DNA of 64,000 nucleotides from Polaribacter aquimarinus (GCF_003129485.1 NZ_QFFG01000006.1:195423-259422); one strand, 5' to 3'; shown: positions 23,601 through 33,006, counted from the stretch's first letter. Notes: generated by a model not told the origin, from the letters alone. Made by a program: numbers and translations.

Positions 23601-24307
23601 TGAAAAAAAGTTGGCTACTCTTTATTCTTTTTATTAATGCGAACTGTTTTGGTCAGTTTATGCAAGAAATCCATTTTGAAAAGAACGATACTTTGGTATA
23701 TGAAAAAACAACCAAACCTGTAAAAAAAAGAGCATTTACCACCCCTTTAAAAGAGAAATACAACGGCAAAGATTTTCAATACACCGAAAATCCTGAAGAA
23801 GAAAAAGAAGAAAGTTCTCTAACTCATAATGCATTTTTAGAAGGACTCTTATTTTTTATTAGTAATGTATTTCCATTTTTATTAGGTATAGTTATCATTT
23901 TTATCATTCTTAAAACCTTTTTAGGCTCAGAAATTGGGTTTTGGAATTTTAAAAAGACTAAGAATAAAGTTGCAGAAAAATTAGTATATCAAGAAGAAGA
24001 TATCCACGAAACCGATATCGACGGACTTCTGCAGAAGGCAATACAAAACAAAGCCTATCGACTGGCAATACGTTATTATTATTTATCCGTTTTAAAAACA
24101 CTATCTCAGCAAAAACTTATTGATTACCATAAAGATAAAACGAATTCGGAATACCTTTTTGAAATTGAACAAAAAGAAACTAGAACACAATTTTCTTACT
24201 TATCTTATGTATATTCTTACGTTTGGTATGGAGAGTTTCCTATTGACGAGGTAAATTTTAAATTGGCAGAACAAAAATATCAATCTTTTAAAAATAGTTT
24301 AAAATGA
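23600..24307 (+). CDS. DUF4129-type membrane protein
   Basis: A 235-residue protein with an N-terminal signal (LFILFINANCFGQ), a periplasmic stretch of about 60 residues, one membrane helix (about 85-110), and a C-terminal cytoplasmic helical domain. The pattern LLQKAIQNKAYRLAIRYYYLSVL followed by YVWYGEFP near the end is the DUF4129 signature. The start is set at the ATG sharing one base with the SpoIIM stop; a TTG lies one codon earlier. Its end overlaps the next start in ATGA. The domain is typical of operons with MoxR and DUF58. Confidence 0.8.
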   Translation: MKKSWLLFILFINANCFGQFMQEIHFEKNDTLVYEKTTKPVKKRAFTTPLKEKYNGKDFQYTENPEEEKEESSLTHNAFLEGLLFFISNVFPFLLGIVIIFIILKTFLGSEIGFWNFKKTKNKVAEKLVYQEEDIHETDIDGLLQKAIQNKAYRLAIRYYYLSVLKTLSQQKLIDYHKDKTNSEYLFEIEQKETRTQFSYLSYVYSYVWYGEFPIDEVNFKLAEQKYQSFKNSLK

Positions 24308-25518
24308 TTGATTTTTATCTATTTAAAAAATACACTCCTCTCCTGCTCTTATTTGTTTTAGTAAGTTGTGGAGAAACAGATTGGAGAGAGAATTTTAAAG
24401 AAAAAGAGAAAACTCCGTTTGGAAATTATATCATTTACAACGAAGGCAAAACACTATTTAAAAATCAAAAAATAACTTTATTAAAAGAAAATGTTTATGA
24501 TTATTTATTGTTTGATAATGATGCAGAAGATAGCACTATAGTTCGGAATTATATTTGTATTAAATACAATCAATACAAACACACCGACGATGGAATTAAT
24601 GAACTTTTGAACTTTGTTAAAAAGGGAAACAATGTATTTTTAGCGTTTAATCATTTTAAAGATACCTTAAAAACCAGATTAGACTTTACGACCAATAATT
24701 TAGATGAAAATGCAATTACTGTTTCTAGTTTAAAAAAACTGAAGGGCAATTTTTATTTTAATCATCCAAAAATTGATAGTAGTGCTTTCCATTTTGACAG
24801 AAACATTAGAAGAAACTACTTTTTGCAATATGATGATCGCAAAACCAGTGTTTTAGGTACTATTGAAGTTGGTGGTGAAAAGGTTCCAAATTTTATCAAA
24901 ATACATCATGGTAAAGGTGCATTTTACCTGCATACACAACCCGTTGCATTTACTAATTACTTCTTACTGAATAATAAAGAATCTTATGTAGAAAATGTAT
25001 TTTCTTATTTACCAGATGGTAATATTCTATGGGATCCATTTATTAAATCGAGTAAATACTCAGATAAAAAGGAAGACAATACGTCTATTTTTAAGTTCTT
25101 TTTAGCGCACCCAACCTTAACTTGGTTTTTATTTGTATCACTTATCGGTTTGTTATTATTTATGTTATTTAATGCAAGAAGAAAACAAAGACCTGTGCCG
25201 GTTATTGAGCCTTTAAAAAACTCTACCGTAGCCTTTACACAAACCATAGCTAATTTATACTTAAAAGAAGAAGATCATAAAAATCTTGTTGATAAAAAAA
25301 TAAGCTATTTTTTAGAAAAAGTAAGAACCAATTACTTGCTTGACACGTCAAATTTAAACACAGATTTTATAGAAAAATTAGCTTTAAAGTCAGGGAATGA
25401 ATTGCAAAGAACAAAGTATTTAGTTAATACAATTATTACTTTACATAAAAAGCAAGAATGTTCTGAAGAAGAGCTAGTTGTATTTTATAAAATGATTAAA
25501 AATTTCTTTAAAAAATAA
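24304..25518 (+). CDS. DUF4350-domain lipoprotein
   Basis: A 404-residue protein with a lipobox-like LVSC near residue 22. A large periplasmic domain follows, with the DUF4350 character: KTPFGNYIIYN, then NNVFLAFNHF, a Rossmann-like glutamine-amidotransferase-related fold. There is one membrane helix near residue 270 (LTWFLFVSLIGLLLFML) and a cytoplasmic helical tail. It starts inside the stop of the DUF4129 gene and ends 3 nt before the MoxR gene. The molecular role is unknown. A lipobox and a later helix in one protein is slightly odd, and the lipobox may simply be part of a signal anchor. Confidence 0.75.
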   Translation: MIDFYLFKKYTPLLLLFVLVSCGETDWRENFKEKEKTPFGNYIIYNEGKTLFKNQKITLLKENVYDYLLFDNDAEDSTIVRNYICIKYNQYKHTDDGINELLNFVKKGNNVFLAFNHFKDTLKTRLDFTTNNLDENAITVSSLKKLKGNFYFNHPKIDSSAFHFDRNIRRNYFLQYDDRKTSVLGTIEVGGEKVPNFIKIHHGKGAFYLHTQPVAFTNYFLLNNKESYVENVFSYLPDGNILWDPFIKSSKYSDKKEDNTSIFKFFLAHPTLTWFLFVSLIGLLLFMLFNARRKQRPVPVIEPLKNSTVAFTQTIANLYLKEEDHKNLVDKKISYFLEKVRTNYLLDTSNLNTDFIEKLALKSGNELQRTKYLVNTIITLHKKQECSEEELVVFYKMIKNFFKK

Positions 25519-25521
25519 CAT

Positions 25522-26526
25522 ATGGAAACACCAAATAACGCAGCACCAAAAGAAAATTTAGAATTCGAAAATAGAATCGATTTATCTGAACTACAAGACA
25601 GTGTTTTTCAAATAAAAAAGCAGTTGCAAAAAGTAATTGTTGGGCAAAAAGAAATGATAGATTTATTAATTGTAGCGCTTCTATCTGATGGCCATGTATT
25701 AATAGAAGGAGTTCCAGGTGTAGCCAAAACCATTACTGCAAAACTACTTGCCAAAACAATTGCTGTTGATTTTAGTAGAATACAGTTTACACCAGACTTA
25801 ATGCCATCTGATATTTTAGGTACTTCTGTTTTTAATGTAAAGAAATCGGAATTTGAATTTAAAAAAGGGCCAATTTTCTCGAATATGGTTTTAATTGATG
25901 AAATTAATAGAGCACCAGCAAAAACTCAAGCAGCTTTGTTTGAAGTAATGGAAGAAAAACAAATTACAATGGACGGAACCACCTATGAACTAAACCCTCC
26001 TTTTGTAGTTTTAGCTACTCAAAATCCAATAGAACAAGAAGGCACCTACCGATTACCAGAAGCACAATTAGACCGTTTTCTTTTTAAAATCAATGTTGCT
26101 TACCCTAATGCAGAAGAAGAGTTTTCTATCTTATTAAAAGAACAAGCCTTAGAAAATACCACAAAAAATAGCAAAGTAGAAACGGTAATTAAGGGTGAGC
26201 AAATTATAGCCTATAGAAGCCTAGTAAATCAAATTAAAATTGAAGGAAACTTACTAAAATACATTTCTAATATTGTAGTAAATACACGCTCAAACTCTTT
26301 TTTATTTTTAGGAGCTTCACCAAGAGCAAGTATAGCAATTTTAGGTGCTTCTAAAGCTTTTGCAGCTATTGAAGGACGTGATTTTGTAACACCAGAAGAC
26401 ATTAAAAAAGCCACTATTCCGGTATTACAACATAGGGTTATTGTAACCCCAGAAAGAGAAATGGAAGGTTTAACAAGCAAACAAATTATAGAACAGATTA
26501 TTGAAGCAGTAGAAATACCACGTTAG
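25522..26526 (+). CDS. MoxR family AAA+ ATPase
   Basis: A 334-residue AAA+ ATPase. Walker A GVPGVAKT lies at 63-70, Walker B VLIDEINRAP follows around residue 128, and sensor motifs LATQNPIEQEGTYRLPEAQLD come next; the C-terminal lid has the MoxR form. MoxR proteins are cytoplasmic chaperones that usually work with VWA- or DUF58-domain partners, and the next gene is such a partner. It follows the DUF4350 gene by 3 nt. No unusual residues were seen. Confidence 0.93.
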   Translation: METPNNAAPKENLEFENRIDLSELQDSVFQIKKQLQKVIVGQKEMIDLLIVALLSDGHVLIEGVPGVAKTITAKLLAKTIAVDFSRIQFTPDLMPSDILGTSVFNVKKSEFEFKKGPIFSNMVLIDEINRAPAKTQAALFEVMEEKQITMDGTTYELNPPFVVLATQNPIEQEGTYRLPEAQLDRFLFKINVAYPNAEEEFSILLKEQALENTTKNSKVETVIKGEQIIAYRSLVNQIKIEGNLLKYISNIVVNTRSNSFLFLGASPRASIAILGASKAFAAIEGRDFVTPEDIKKATIPVLQHRVIVTPEREMEGLTSKQIIEQIIEAVEIPR

Positions 26527-26593
26527 TGGGCAGTTATTAACTTTTAGTTGCTTGGTTAACAAGGATGCATCTTTAACAAAAACAAAAAAATAG

Positions 26594-27928
26594 TTGAAAC
26601 ACTTTTATAACACATTATTTTTAAACAACCGATTCTTTTATTTTATGGGAGGAATTGCCTTACTTTTTGTGGTCGGTTTTTTTATTCCTGTGTTTTTTAA
26701 CATTTCTAAAGTTTTACTCTTTATGCTATGTGTTTTGGTTTTAATTGATGTTTTTATACTGTATAACACTAAAAAAGGAATTACATTAAATCGTTTCTTA
26801 CCCGAAAGGCTCTCAAATGGTGATGCAAATAAAATATCTATAGGAATTCAGAATTATTATAAATTTCCAGCACATTTGTCAATTATAGAAGAAATTCCTT
26901 TTCAATTTCAGAAAAGAGATTTTATCTTTAAAGTTATCATTGCCACAAATGATGAAAAAATGATGCATTATGACCTTACCCCGACCGAAAGAGGTGTATA
27001 TCTTTTTGGAAATGTAAATGTTTATGCTAGTTCTCCTCTTCAATTAGCCACTAAAAAACACGTATTAGGCACTCCAAAAGAAATAAAATGCTATCCCTCT
27101 TTTTTAAAATTAAGATCATTCGATTTTAAAGCATTTACTAACGATTCCATTTCTTATGGAACAAAAAAAATACGTAGAATAGGTCATTCCTTAGAATTTG
27201 AACAAATAAAAGAATATGTTTCTGGAGATGACATTAGATCTTTAAACTGGAAAGCAACAGCTAAAAGAAATCAGCTAATGATTAATCAGTATGTAGAAGA
27301 AAAATCGCAACCGGTTTATGCTATCATAGATAAAGGTCGTGCAATGCAAATGCATTTTAATAATTTAAGTTTACTTGATTATGCAATTAATGCCACATTA
27401 GCCATAAGTAACGTTATTTTAAAAAAACAAGACAAAGCAGGAATGTTATCTTTTTCTAAAAAACTTGAAGATTGGGTTGTTGCAGAAAAAAGAAACTCTC
27501 AAATGAGCTTAATTTCTGAAGCTTTACACAATTTAAAAACAGATTTTTCTGAATCTGATTTTAGTACACTCTATGCCGTCATCAAAAGAAAAATAACACA
27601 TAGAAGTTTATTAATTCTATTTACAAATTTCGAAACTATGGATGGTTTAAACCGACAAATCTCTTACTTAAGAGCTTTGGCTAAAAATCATTTGGTTTTG
27701 ATAGTATTCTTTGAAAACACTGAATTAAAAACACTAACCACGTCTAATAAAGATGATATCTTAAGTGTTTACGACAGTATTATTGCTGAAAAATTTATGT
27801 ATGAAAAGAAAAGTATAGTTAGAGAATTAAAAAAATACGGCATTCAATCTGTACTTACAAAACCAGAAAACTTAACTGGAGACACTATTAATAAATATTT
27901 AGAACTAAAATCGAGAGGTTTATTTTAA
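26594..27928 (+). CDS. DUF58 domain protein, MoxR partner
   Basis: A 444-residue protein with two N-terminal membrane helices (residues about 14-55), a beta-rich domain, and then the DUF58 core around residues 195-225 (IRRIGHSLEFEQIKEY, GDDIRSLNWKATAK). A VWA-like C-terminal region follows. DUF58 proteins pair with MoxR ATPases. The start is a TTG, because the first ATG lies inside the first membrane helix. It lies 67 nt after the MoxR gene, without a terminator between, so it is probably in the same transcript. Confidence 0.85.
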   Translation: MKHFYNTLFLNNRFFYFMGGIALLFVVGFFIPVFFNISKVLLFMLCVLVLIDVFILYNTKKGITLNRFLPERLSNGDANKISIGIQNYYKFPAHLSIIEEIPFQFQKRDFIFKVIIATNDEKMMHYDLTPTERGVYLFGNVNVYASSPLQLATKKHVLGTPKEIKCYPSFLKLRSFDFKAFTNDSISYGTKKIRRIGHSLEFEQIKEYVSGDDIRSLNWKATAKRNQLMINQYVEEKSQPVYAIIDKGRAMQMHFNNLSLLDYAINATLAISNVILKKQDKAGMLSFSKKLEDWVVAEKRNSQMSLISEALHNLKTDFSESDFSTLYAVIKRKITHRSLLILFTNFETMDGLNRQISYLRALAKNHLVLIVFFENTELKTLTTSNKDDILSVYDSIIAEKFMYEKKSIVRELKKYGIQSVLTKPENLTGDTINKYLELKSRGLF

Positions 27929-27942
27929 AAAAAATAAAAGCT

Positions 27943-28344
27943 ATGAAATGGTACATACATTGCATTAAGAATTATGCAAATTTTTCGGGAAGAGCAAGAC
28001 GTAAAGAATATTGGATGTTTTTTCTATTTAATCTTTTTGTTTTTTTCATTTTAGGAATAATTTCTAATTTAATAAGCGATATTTTTGGAACAGAAGAATC
28101 TTTTTTACTTATAGGGGCTTATGGTTTATTTATTATTATTCCACATATTGCTTGTGCTGTCAGAAGATTGCATGATATTAACAAATCTGGCGTATACTGG
28201 TTTGTTAGATTTATTCCATTAATTGGTCCCATTTGGCTGCTTATACTTTTAGTAGAAGATAGTTGGGATGGACAAAACAAATACGGCGCTAACCCCAAAA
28301 ATTTATATAATGATGATGAAATTAATTTTATTGGAAAAGAATAA
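27943..28344 (+). CDS. DUF805 family membrane protein
   Basis: A 133-residue inner-membrane protein with three or four hydrophobic helices. The hallmarks are the N-terminal YANFSGRARRKEYWMFFLF block (residues about 11-29), the VRRLHDINKSG motif in the middle, and GPIWLLILLVEDSWDGQNKYG near the end. The family is widespread and its function is unsettled. It sits 14 nt after the DUF58 gene and 34 nt before a second DUF805 gene that is clearly its paralogue. Confidence 0.88.
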   Translation: MKWYIHCIKNYANFSGRARRKEYWMFFLFNLFVFFILGIISNLISDIFGTEESFLLIGAYGLFIIIPHIACAVRRLHDINKSGVYWFVRFIPLIGPIWLLILLVEDSWDGQNKYGANPKNLYNDDEINFIGKE

Positions 28345-28378
28345 TAATTTACTTTAGCAACTAAATTTAAAAAAAAAA

Positions 28379-28795
28379 ATGGATTGGTATTTAAAAGTGT
28401 TAAAACAGTATGCAGACTTTTCAGGTAGAGCAAGACGAAAAGAATATTGGATGTTTATGCTCTTTCATCTTATTATTATATTCTTACTAAGTTTTTTACT
28501 TGGTTTTTCAAGTAACGATTTTGGAGATGACTCTGGACCATCACCTATTGTTATTGGTGTTTTAGGAATATATTTTTTAGCAACCTTAATCCCTTCTATT
28601 GCAGTAACTGTAAGGCGCTTGCATGATATTGGTAAAAGCGGTTGGTTTTACTTATTAAACTTTATTCCTTATATCGGCGGATTTATTGTTTTGATTTTTA
28701 CCTGCATGGATAGTGAAAACAAAACCAACCAATGGGGCAACAACCCTAAAGGTATTGGAAACGATTCTAATATTGATTTAATTGGTAAAGAATAA
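28379..28795 (+). CDS. DUF805 family membrane protein, paralogue
   Basis: A 138-residue paralogue of the preceding protein, with the same YADFSGRARRKEYWMF start, VRRLHDIGKSG motif and ending IDLIGKE (the neighbour ends INFIGKE). The two probably arose by tandem duplication. The start ATG directly follows a run of A residues. A terminator-like hairpin begins 4 nt after the stop. Confidence 0.88.
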   Translation: MDWYLKVLKQYADFSGRARRKEYWMFMLFHLIIIFLLSFLLGFSSNDFGDDSGPSPIVIGVLGIYFLATLIPSIAVTVRRLHDIGKSGWFYLLNFIPYIGGFIVLIFTCMDSENKTNQWGNNPKGIGNDSNIDLIGKE

Positions 28796-28799
28796 ACGA

Positions 28800-28827
28800 A
28801 AAGGTTGTTTTAAATAGCCTTTTTTTA
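28800..28827. terminator. Bidirectional terminator between DUF805 and DUF4251 genes
   Basis: AAAGGTT (28800-28806) pairs with AGCCTTT (28816-28822) and is followed by T residues on the plus strand. It overlaps the end of the convergent minus-strand gene (stop at 28825). Confidence 0.6.
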
Positions 28828-29367
28828 TTCTTTTTCTTTTTTTAACTCTTCCCAATTTCCTCGGTAAGATATGGTAGTTCTATGACTACTGTTTACTACT
28901 AAATTTGAAGATGAATTTGGATGAAGTGTTAAAACAATATTATACATTTCGGTATTAGTATTGACCTTATATTTAAATATATATTGGTTTCTCTTCTCGA
29001 TAAATTCTTTTTTAACTGAAGCTACCTTCCCAGAAAACTCAACACTACCACTCGTATTATACCCTCTCGACATTCTTTGTTGTCCATAATAAGGCAAATC
29101 CATTTCTAAACTATCTTTTTTTATGATAAAAAAGTTAGAGCTACCCGATAAATTGATATTCCCAATAGTGCTTCCCGGAGGTAATAAATTTTCTAACCCC
29201 ATTACTCCAGAATTTATCCCTAAAGGTTGCGCAAAATTAGAGGTCACTTTTATATTTTGATGCTCTATTTTTCTTTTAAAATTCTCTATATCTTTTGGCG
29301 TTATTAATTTATTAGAACTCTTACAACTCATAAAAACAACTATTAAACCTAAAACAAAAAACCTCAT
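28825..29367 (-). CDS. DUF4251 lipoprotein
   Basis: A 180-residue lipoprotein with the lipobox FMSC at residues 12-15 of a short signal. The mature part shows the DUF4251 pattern: a run with LEMDLPYYGQQ, then SGSVEFSGKV, and a C-terminal block with VVNSSHRTTISYRG. It should be anchored in the envelope, and its function is unknown. It is convergent with the second DUF805 gene and divergent from the TruC-like gene. Confidence 0.78.
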   Translation of the reverse strand: MRFFVLGLIVVFMSCKSSNKLITPKDIENFKRKIEHQNIKVTSNFAQPLGINSGVMGLENLLPPGSTIGNINLSGSSNFFIIKKDSLEMDLPYYGQQRMSRGYNTSGSVEFSGKVASVKKEFIEKRNQYIFKYKVNTNTEMYNIVLTLHPNSSSNLVVNSSHRTTISYRGNWEELKKEKE

Positions 29368-29452
29368 AACTATAATATATTGTTGATTACTAACATTTTA
29401 AAATTACAAAAACTTCCTTTAAAATCTTTTAAAGTTATCATAAATTAAATAT

Positions 29453-29460
29453 TATTTTTG
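29453..29460 (+). promoter_or_regulatory. Predicted -7 box for the TruC-like gene
   Basis: TATTTTTG matches TAnnTTTG and lies 17 nt before the ATG at 29478. No -33 element was seen at ideal spacing. Confidence 0.45.
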
Positions 29461-29477
29461 AAAATTAAAAAATGTAA

Positions 29478-30182
29478 ATGAGTGTACAAGTAATTTTTGA
29501 AGACAAATATATCTTATGCGTGAGTAAGCCCAATAATATGGTTGTTCATCATGCAAGACATTCTCGAAATGTAGCAGAAGAAACCTCTCTTTTACAATCT
29601 ATTTTCAACACAAAAAAGTTAAAAGTATATCCAATACATAGATTAGATAGAAAAACTTCTGGGATTATATTACTCGCAAAACAAAAAGAGTTTGTTCAAC
29701 ATTTTCAAGAATTATTTACCCATAATGAGATTCAAAAAATGTACTACGGGATTGTTCGTGGATTTTCTCCCGAAATAAAAATTATAGATTCTCCTGTAAA
29801 AGGAAGAGATGCAAACGTACACAAGGAAGCTTTAACCTATTTAAAAACATTAGATAAAATTACCCTAGAAATCGCTGTAAAACCTTACGATTCTTCACGA
29901 TATAGCTTCGTACAATTATCACCAAAAACAGGAAGAATGCATCAATTAAGAGTACACATGAATAAAATCAGTCATCCTTTAATTGGAGATCCAAAATACG
30001 GTGATAAAAACCACAATATGATGTTTGAAAATAAGTTAAAATGCAAAAACTTATTCTTACATGCAGGTAATTTATCATTTGTACATCCATTTACTTCACA
30101 AACCCTAAATTTAACCACACCATTTCCTGAAGATTGGATTACACTATTTAATACATTTTCTTGGAAAAATCCTTTACTTTAA
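29478..30182 (+). CDS. RluA-family pseudouridine synthase, TruC-like
   Basis: A 234-residue RNA pseudouridine synthase. The catalytic motif HRLDRKTSG (residues 54-62) puts the active aspartate at 57. VSKPNNMVVHHARHSR near the start resembles E. coli TruC, which modifies U65 of tRNAs, more than RluA, C or D, and there is no S4 domain. The C-terminal block GRMHQLRVHMNKISHPLIGD is present. TruC specificity is inferred from motif style. The next gene on the opposite strand ends immediately after it. Confidence 0.85.
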   Translation: MSVQVIFEDKYILCVSKPNNMVVHHARHSRNVAEETSLLQSIFNTKKLKVYPIHRLDRKTSGIILLAKQKEFVQHFQELFTHNEIQKMYYGIVRGFSPEIKIIDSPVKGRDANVHKEALTYLKTLDKITLEIAVKPYDSSRYSFVQLSPKTGRMHQLRVHMNKISHPLIGDPKYGDKNHNMMFENKLKCKNLFLHAGNLSFVHPFTSQTLNLTTPFPEDWITLFNTFSWKNPLL

Positions 30183-30368
30183 TTATTGCTCTATCGACTG
30201 AGAAAAAAAACCTACAAGCTCCCCTTCTTCAAAATTAGATGTAATTTCTATAGGATTGCAGCAAATCTCACAATCTTCAATGTAGGTTTGCTGAGAAACA
30301 CTTGCATCTAAAATCATGGAAATTGCTGACCAACAATGTGGGCATTGAAAAAAATGTTCTAATTCCAT
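30183..30368 (-). CDS. CPXCG-motif cysteine-rich protein
   Basis: A 61-residue protein with two cysteine pairs, C9-P-H-C12 and C33-E-I-C36 (plus C37), as in the small CPXCG family of presumed zinc-ribbon proteins. No function is known to me. It starts 1 nt after the upstream fused E1 gene on the same strand and is probably translated from that transcript. Confidence 0.75.
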   Translation of the reverse strand: MELEHFFQCPHCWSAISMILDASVSQQTYIEDCEICCNPIEITSNFEEGELVGFFSQSIEQ

Positions 30369-30369
30369 T

Positions 30370-32355
30370 TTAATAATTAACCAAATCCAATAGAGCTTCT
30401 TTTAACCTTTCTTTTCCTAAATATTGTTTTTCTAACTGTTTATTAAACGGAATAGGAGTTTCTAAACTTGCTACCCTTTTTATGGGAGCATCTAAAAACT
30501 CAAAACAATTTTCATTAATTAATGCAGAAATATCACTTGAAATTCCACCAAATAAAGAATCTTCCTGAACGATTAATACTTTTCCTGTCTTTTTTACAGA
30601 TTGATAAATCGTTTCTTTATCTAAAGGTTGTATGGTTCTTAAATCGATAAGATCTAAAGATATTGTATAACCTTCTAACGCTTTTAAAACCCAATGAATA
30701 GCTGCCCCATAACTTATTACTGTAATTTGACTACCTTCTCGCAGTAAAGCCGCTTTACCAATTTCTGTAGTATAATAATTTTCCGATACATCATCATACA
30801 CTGATCGATACAATCCTTTGTGTTCAAAAAACAATATCGGATTTGGGTCGTTAACGGCAGCAATTAACAAACCTTTTGCATCTTGAGGAAAAGCTGGGTA
30901 AATCACTTTTAAACCTGGTACTTTAGTAAACCAAGCTTCGTTGGTTTGACTATGAAAAGGACCAGCGCCCACACCTCCTCCACAAGGCATTCTAATAACA
31001 ACATCTGCATTTTGATTCCATCTGTAATAAGATTTTGCCAATAGGTTTACTATAGGATTAAAGCCCGAAGAAACAAAATCTGCAAACTGCATTTCTACAA
31101 CAGCTTTCATTCCATTAACAGCCAAACCATAAGCTGTAGATATAATAGCAGATTCACATATTGGAGTATTTCTTATACGTTCTTTTCCAAATTTTTCTAT
31201 AAATCCATCGGTTATCTTAAAAACACCGCCATATTCAGCAACATCTTGCCCCATTATAATTAAATCATCATATTTTTCCATAGTTTGATATAACCCTTCT
31301 GAAATTGCATCTAAAAAACGAATTTTCTTTTGCTCTTTAGATGGCAAAACTTCTTTGTAGACATAATCTTGATAAACATCATTCAATTCAGTTTTTAGAT
31401 TCGGAACAATTTGCTCTTCATCAAAAGCAATTTTTAAGTGTTTATTAATTTCATGAACCATTTCTTCTTTTAAAGAAACTTCTATTTCTTCACTAAGAAT
31501 TCCTTCTTTTTTTAAAAACTCTTGATAATTCTCTAAAGGATCCTTAGCTGCCCAGAAATCCATTACATCTTGAGGAACATATTTTGTACCACTTGCTTCT
31601 TCATGACCTCGCATCCTAAAAGTTTTAAACTCCAATAAAATTGGTCTGGGTGTATTACGAATACTCTTTGCGAGTTCATTTACTTTAGTGTACACCTCTA
31701 AAATGTTGTTTCCTTCAATAATATGACTTTCTATACCATATCCAATTCCTTTGTCTGCAATATGTTTACATTTATATTGTTCGGAAACTGGAGTGGATAA
31801 ACCATATCCATTATTCTCAATACAAAAAAGAACAGGTAAACTCCAAACAGAAGCTACATTTAAGGCCTCATGAAAATCTCCTTCGCTTGTAGCACCTTCT
31901 CCAGAAAAAACAGCACAGACCTTATGGTTATTTTTTAATTTATTTGCTAAAGCGATTCCGTCTGCTACTCCTAATTGAGGTCCTAAATGAGAAATCATAC
32001 CAACAATATGGTATTCTTGCGTACCAAAATGAAAACTTCGGTCTCTTCCTTTGGTAAAACCATTCATTTTACCTTGCCATTGTGAGAATAAGCGATATAA
32101 AGGGATTTCTCTTGTAGTAAAAACTCCTAAATTTCGATGCATTGGTAGTACATATTCATCATTTTTTAAAGCTAAAGTTACCCCAACGGCTATCGCTTCT
32201 TGCCCAATACCAGAAAACCACTTAGAAATTTTTCCCTGTCGTAAAAGAATTAGCATTTTTTCCTCTATTAAACGAGGTTTTAGCATTTTTTTGTATAAAT
32301 TTAATAATACACCTTCTTTTAAAGATTTTTTATTAAACTCGATTTTAGGAATCAT
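30370..32355 (-). CDS. Fused alpha/beta 2-oxoacid dehydrogenase E1 (branched-chain type)
   Basis: A 661-residue thiamine-diphosphate enzyme. Residues about 1-320 are the E1 alpha chain (RLIEEKM, GIGQEAIAVG, and the ThDP/Mg region GEGATSEGDFHEALN then ENNGYGLSTP). Residues about 340-661 are the E1 beta chain (DAISEGLYQTM, MGQDVAEYGGVFKIT, PICESAI, PCGGGVGAGPFHSQ). It decarboxylates a 2-oxoacid and transfers the acyl group to an E2 lipoyl domain. The alpha-beta fusion is usual in Bacteroidota, where it is named 2-oxoisovalerate dehydrogenase; E2 and E3 are not in this window. The substrate (branched-chain versus pyruvate-like) is inferred from general resemblance. Confidence 0.88.
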   Translation of the reverse strand: MIPKIEFNKKSLKEGVLLNLYKKMLKPRLIEEKMLILLRQGKISKWFSGIGQEAIAVGVTLALKNDEYVLPMHRNLGVFTTREIPLYRLFSQWQGKMNGFTKGRDRSFHFGTQEYHIVGMISHLGPQLGVADGIALANKLKNNHKVCAVFSGEGATSEGDFHEALNVASVWSLPVLFCIENNGYGLSTPVSEQYKCKHIADKGIGYGIESHIIEGNNILEVYTKVNELAKSIRNTPRPILLEFKTFRMRGHEEASGTKYVPQDVMDFWAAKDPLENYQEFLKKEGILSEEIEVSLKEEMVHEINKHLKIAFDEEQIVPNLKTELNDVYQDYVYKEVLPSKEQKKIRFLDAISEGLYQTMEKYDDLIIMGQDVAEYGGVFKITDGFIEKFGKERIRNTPICESAIISTAYGLAVNGMKAVVEMQFADFVSSGFNPIVNLLAKSYYRWNQNADVVIRMPCGGGVGAGPFHSQTNEAWFTKVPGLKVIYPAFPQDAKGLLIAAVNDPNPILFFEHKGLYRSVYDDVSENYYTTEIGKAALLREGSQITVISYGAAIHWVLKALEGYTISLDLIDLRTIQPLDKETIYQSVKKTGKVLIVQEDSLFGGISSDISALINENCFEFLDAPIKRVASLETPIPFNKQLEKQYLGKERLKEALLDLVNY

Positions 32356-32392
32356 AAATTACGGATATGATAATTATATCAACAAACATAAT

Positions 32393-32400
32393 CATAATGA
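32393..32400 (-). promoter_or_regulatory. Predicted -7 box for the fused E1 gene
   Basis: On the minus strand this reads TATGTTTG, fitting TAnnTTTG, 37 nt upstream of the start codon. No -33 box was seen; the terminator of the Lrp gene begins just beyond. Confidence 0.4.
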
Positions 32401-32412
32401 TGTGAATTCTAT

Positions 32413-32448
32413 AAAAAAATCCTTATCATTTTAATGATAAGGATTTTT
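32413..32448 (-). terminator. Terminator of the Lrp/AsnC gene
   Basis: A long perfect stem pairs ATCCTTATCATT (32419-32430) with AATGATAAGGAT (32433-32444), flanked by A and T runs, so it can work in either direction. It lies 21 nt after the Lrp/AsnC stop on the minus strand. Confidence 0.8.
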
Positions 32449-32469
32449 AAATATTTCTATTTTTAACTT

Positions 32470-32949
32470 TTACAATTCTTTAAAAATTGCATGCATCATT
32501 CTTTTTTTGTCGTTAATACTCTCTTCTAAAGCAATCATTGTTTCTGTTCTATTTACCCCCGGAATATCATCTATTTTATATATAATATCCTTAGCATCAT
32601 TAGTTCCTTTTGCTCTTACTTTACAGAAAATATTGTATTTCCCAGCAGTTACATAAGCTACAGTCACATTAGGGATTCTCTTTAAATCTGCAATCACATT
32701 CTGAGTCATTGAAGTTTTTTCTAAAAACACACCAACATGAGCAATAAAAGAATAACCCATTTTTTCATAATTTAAAGTAAGCGTAGAACCCTGAATAATA
32801 CCCTCGTCTTCCATTTTCTTAACACGAACATGAATGGTTCCTGCCGAAACCAATAATTGTTTAGCAATGTCTGTAAACGGTGTTCTTGCGTTTTCTATTA
32901 AGATGTCTAATATTTGATGGTCAATCTCGTCTAAAATAAATTTTTTCAT
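32470..32949 (-). CDS. Lrp/AsnC family transcriptional regulator
   Basis: A 159-residue regulator. The N-terminal winged helix-turn-helix (residues about 5-60: DEIDHQILDILIENARTPF, then LLVSAGTIHVRVKKMEDEG) is followed by the RAM ligand-binding/oligomerisation domain. Such proteins sense amino acids and form octamers on DNA. It has its own strong promoter and terminator. The neighbouring E1 dehydrogenase, an amino-acid-catabolic type enzyme on the same strand just downstream, is a possible target, but that is inference. Confidence 0.93.
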   Translation of the reverse strand: MKKFILDEIDHQILDILIENARTPFTDIAKQLLVSAGTIHVRVKKMEDEGIIQGSTLTLNYEKMGYSFIAHVGVFLEKTSMTQNVIADLKRIPNVTVAYVTAGKYNIFCKVRAKGTNDAKDIIYKIDDIPGVNRTETMIALEESINDKKRMMHAIFKEL

Positions 32950-32976
32950 ATTTTACGTATTATTCAATTTCAGATA

Positions 32977-33006
32977 CAAATTTATGAATTAAATTTAATT
33001 AAACAA
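32977..33006 (-). promoter_or_regulatory. Promoter of the Lrp/AsnC gene
   Basis: On the minus strand, TTG (33006-33004), 19 bp, then TAAATTTG (32984-32977). The start codon lies 27 nt downstream. It is a full match to the Bacteroidota promoter pattern. Confidence 0.7.
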
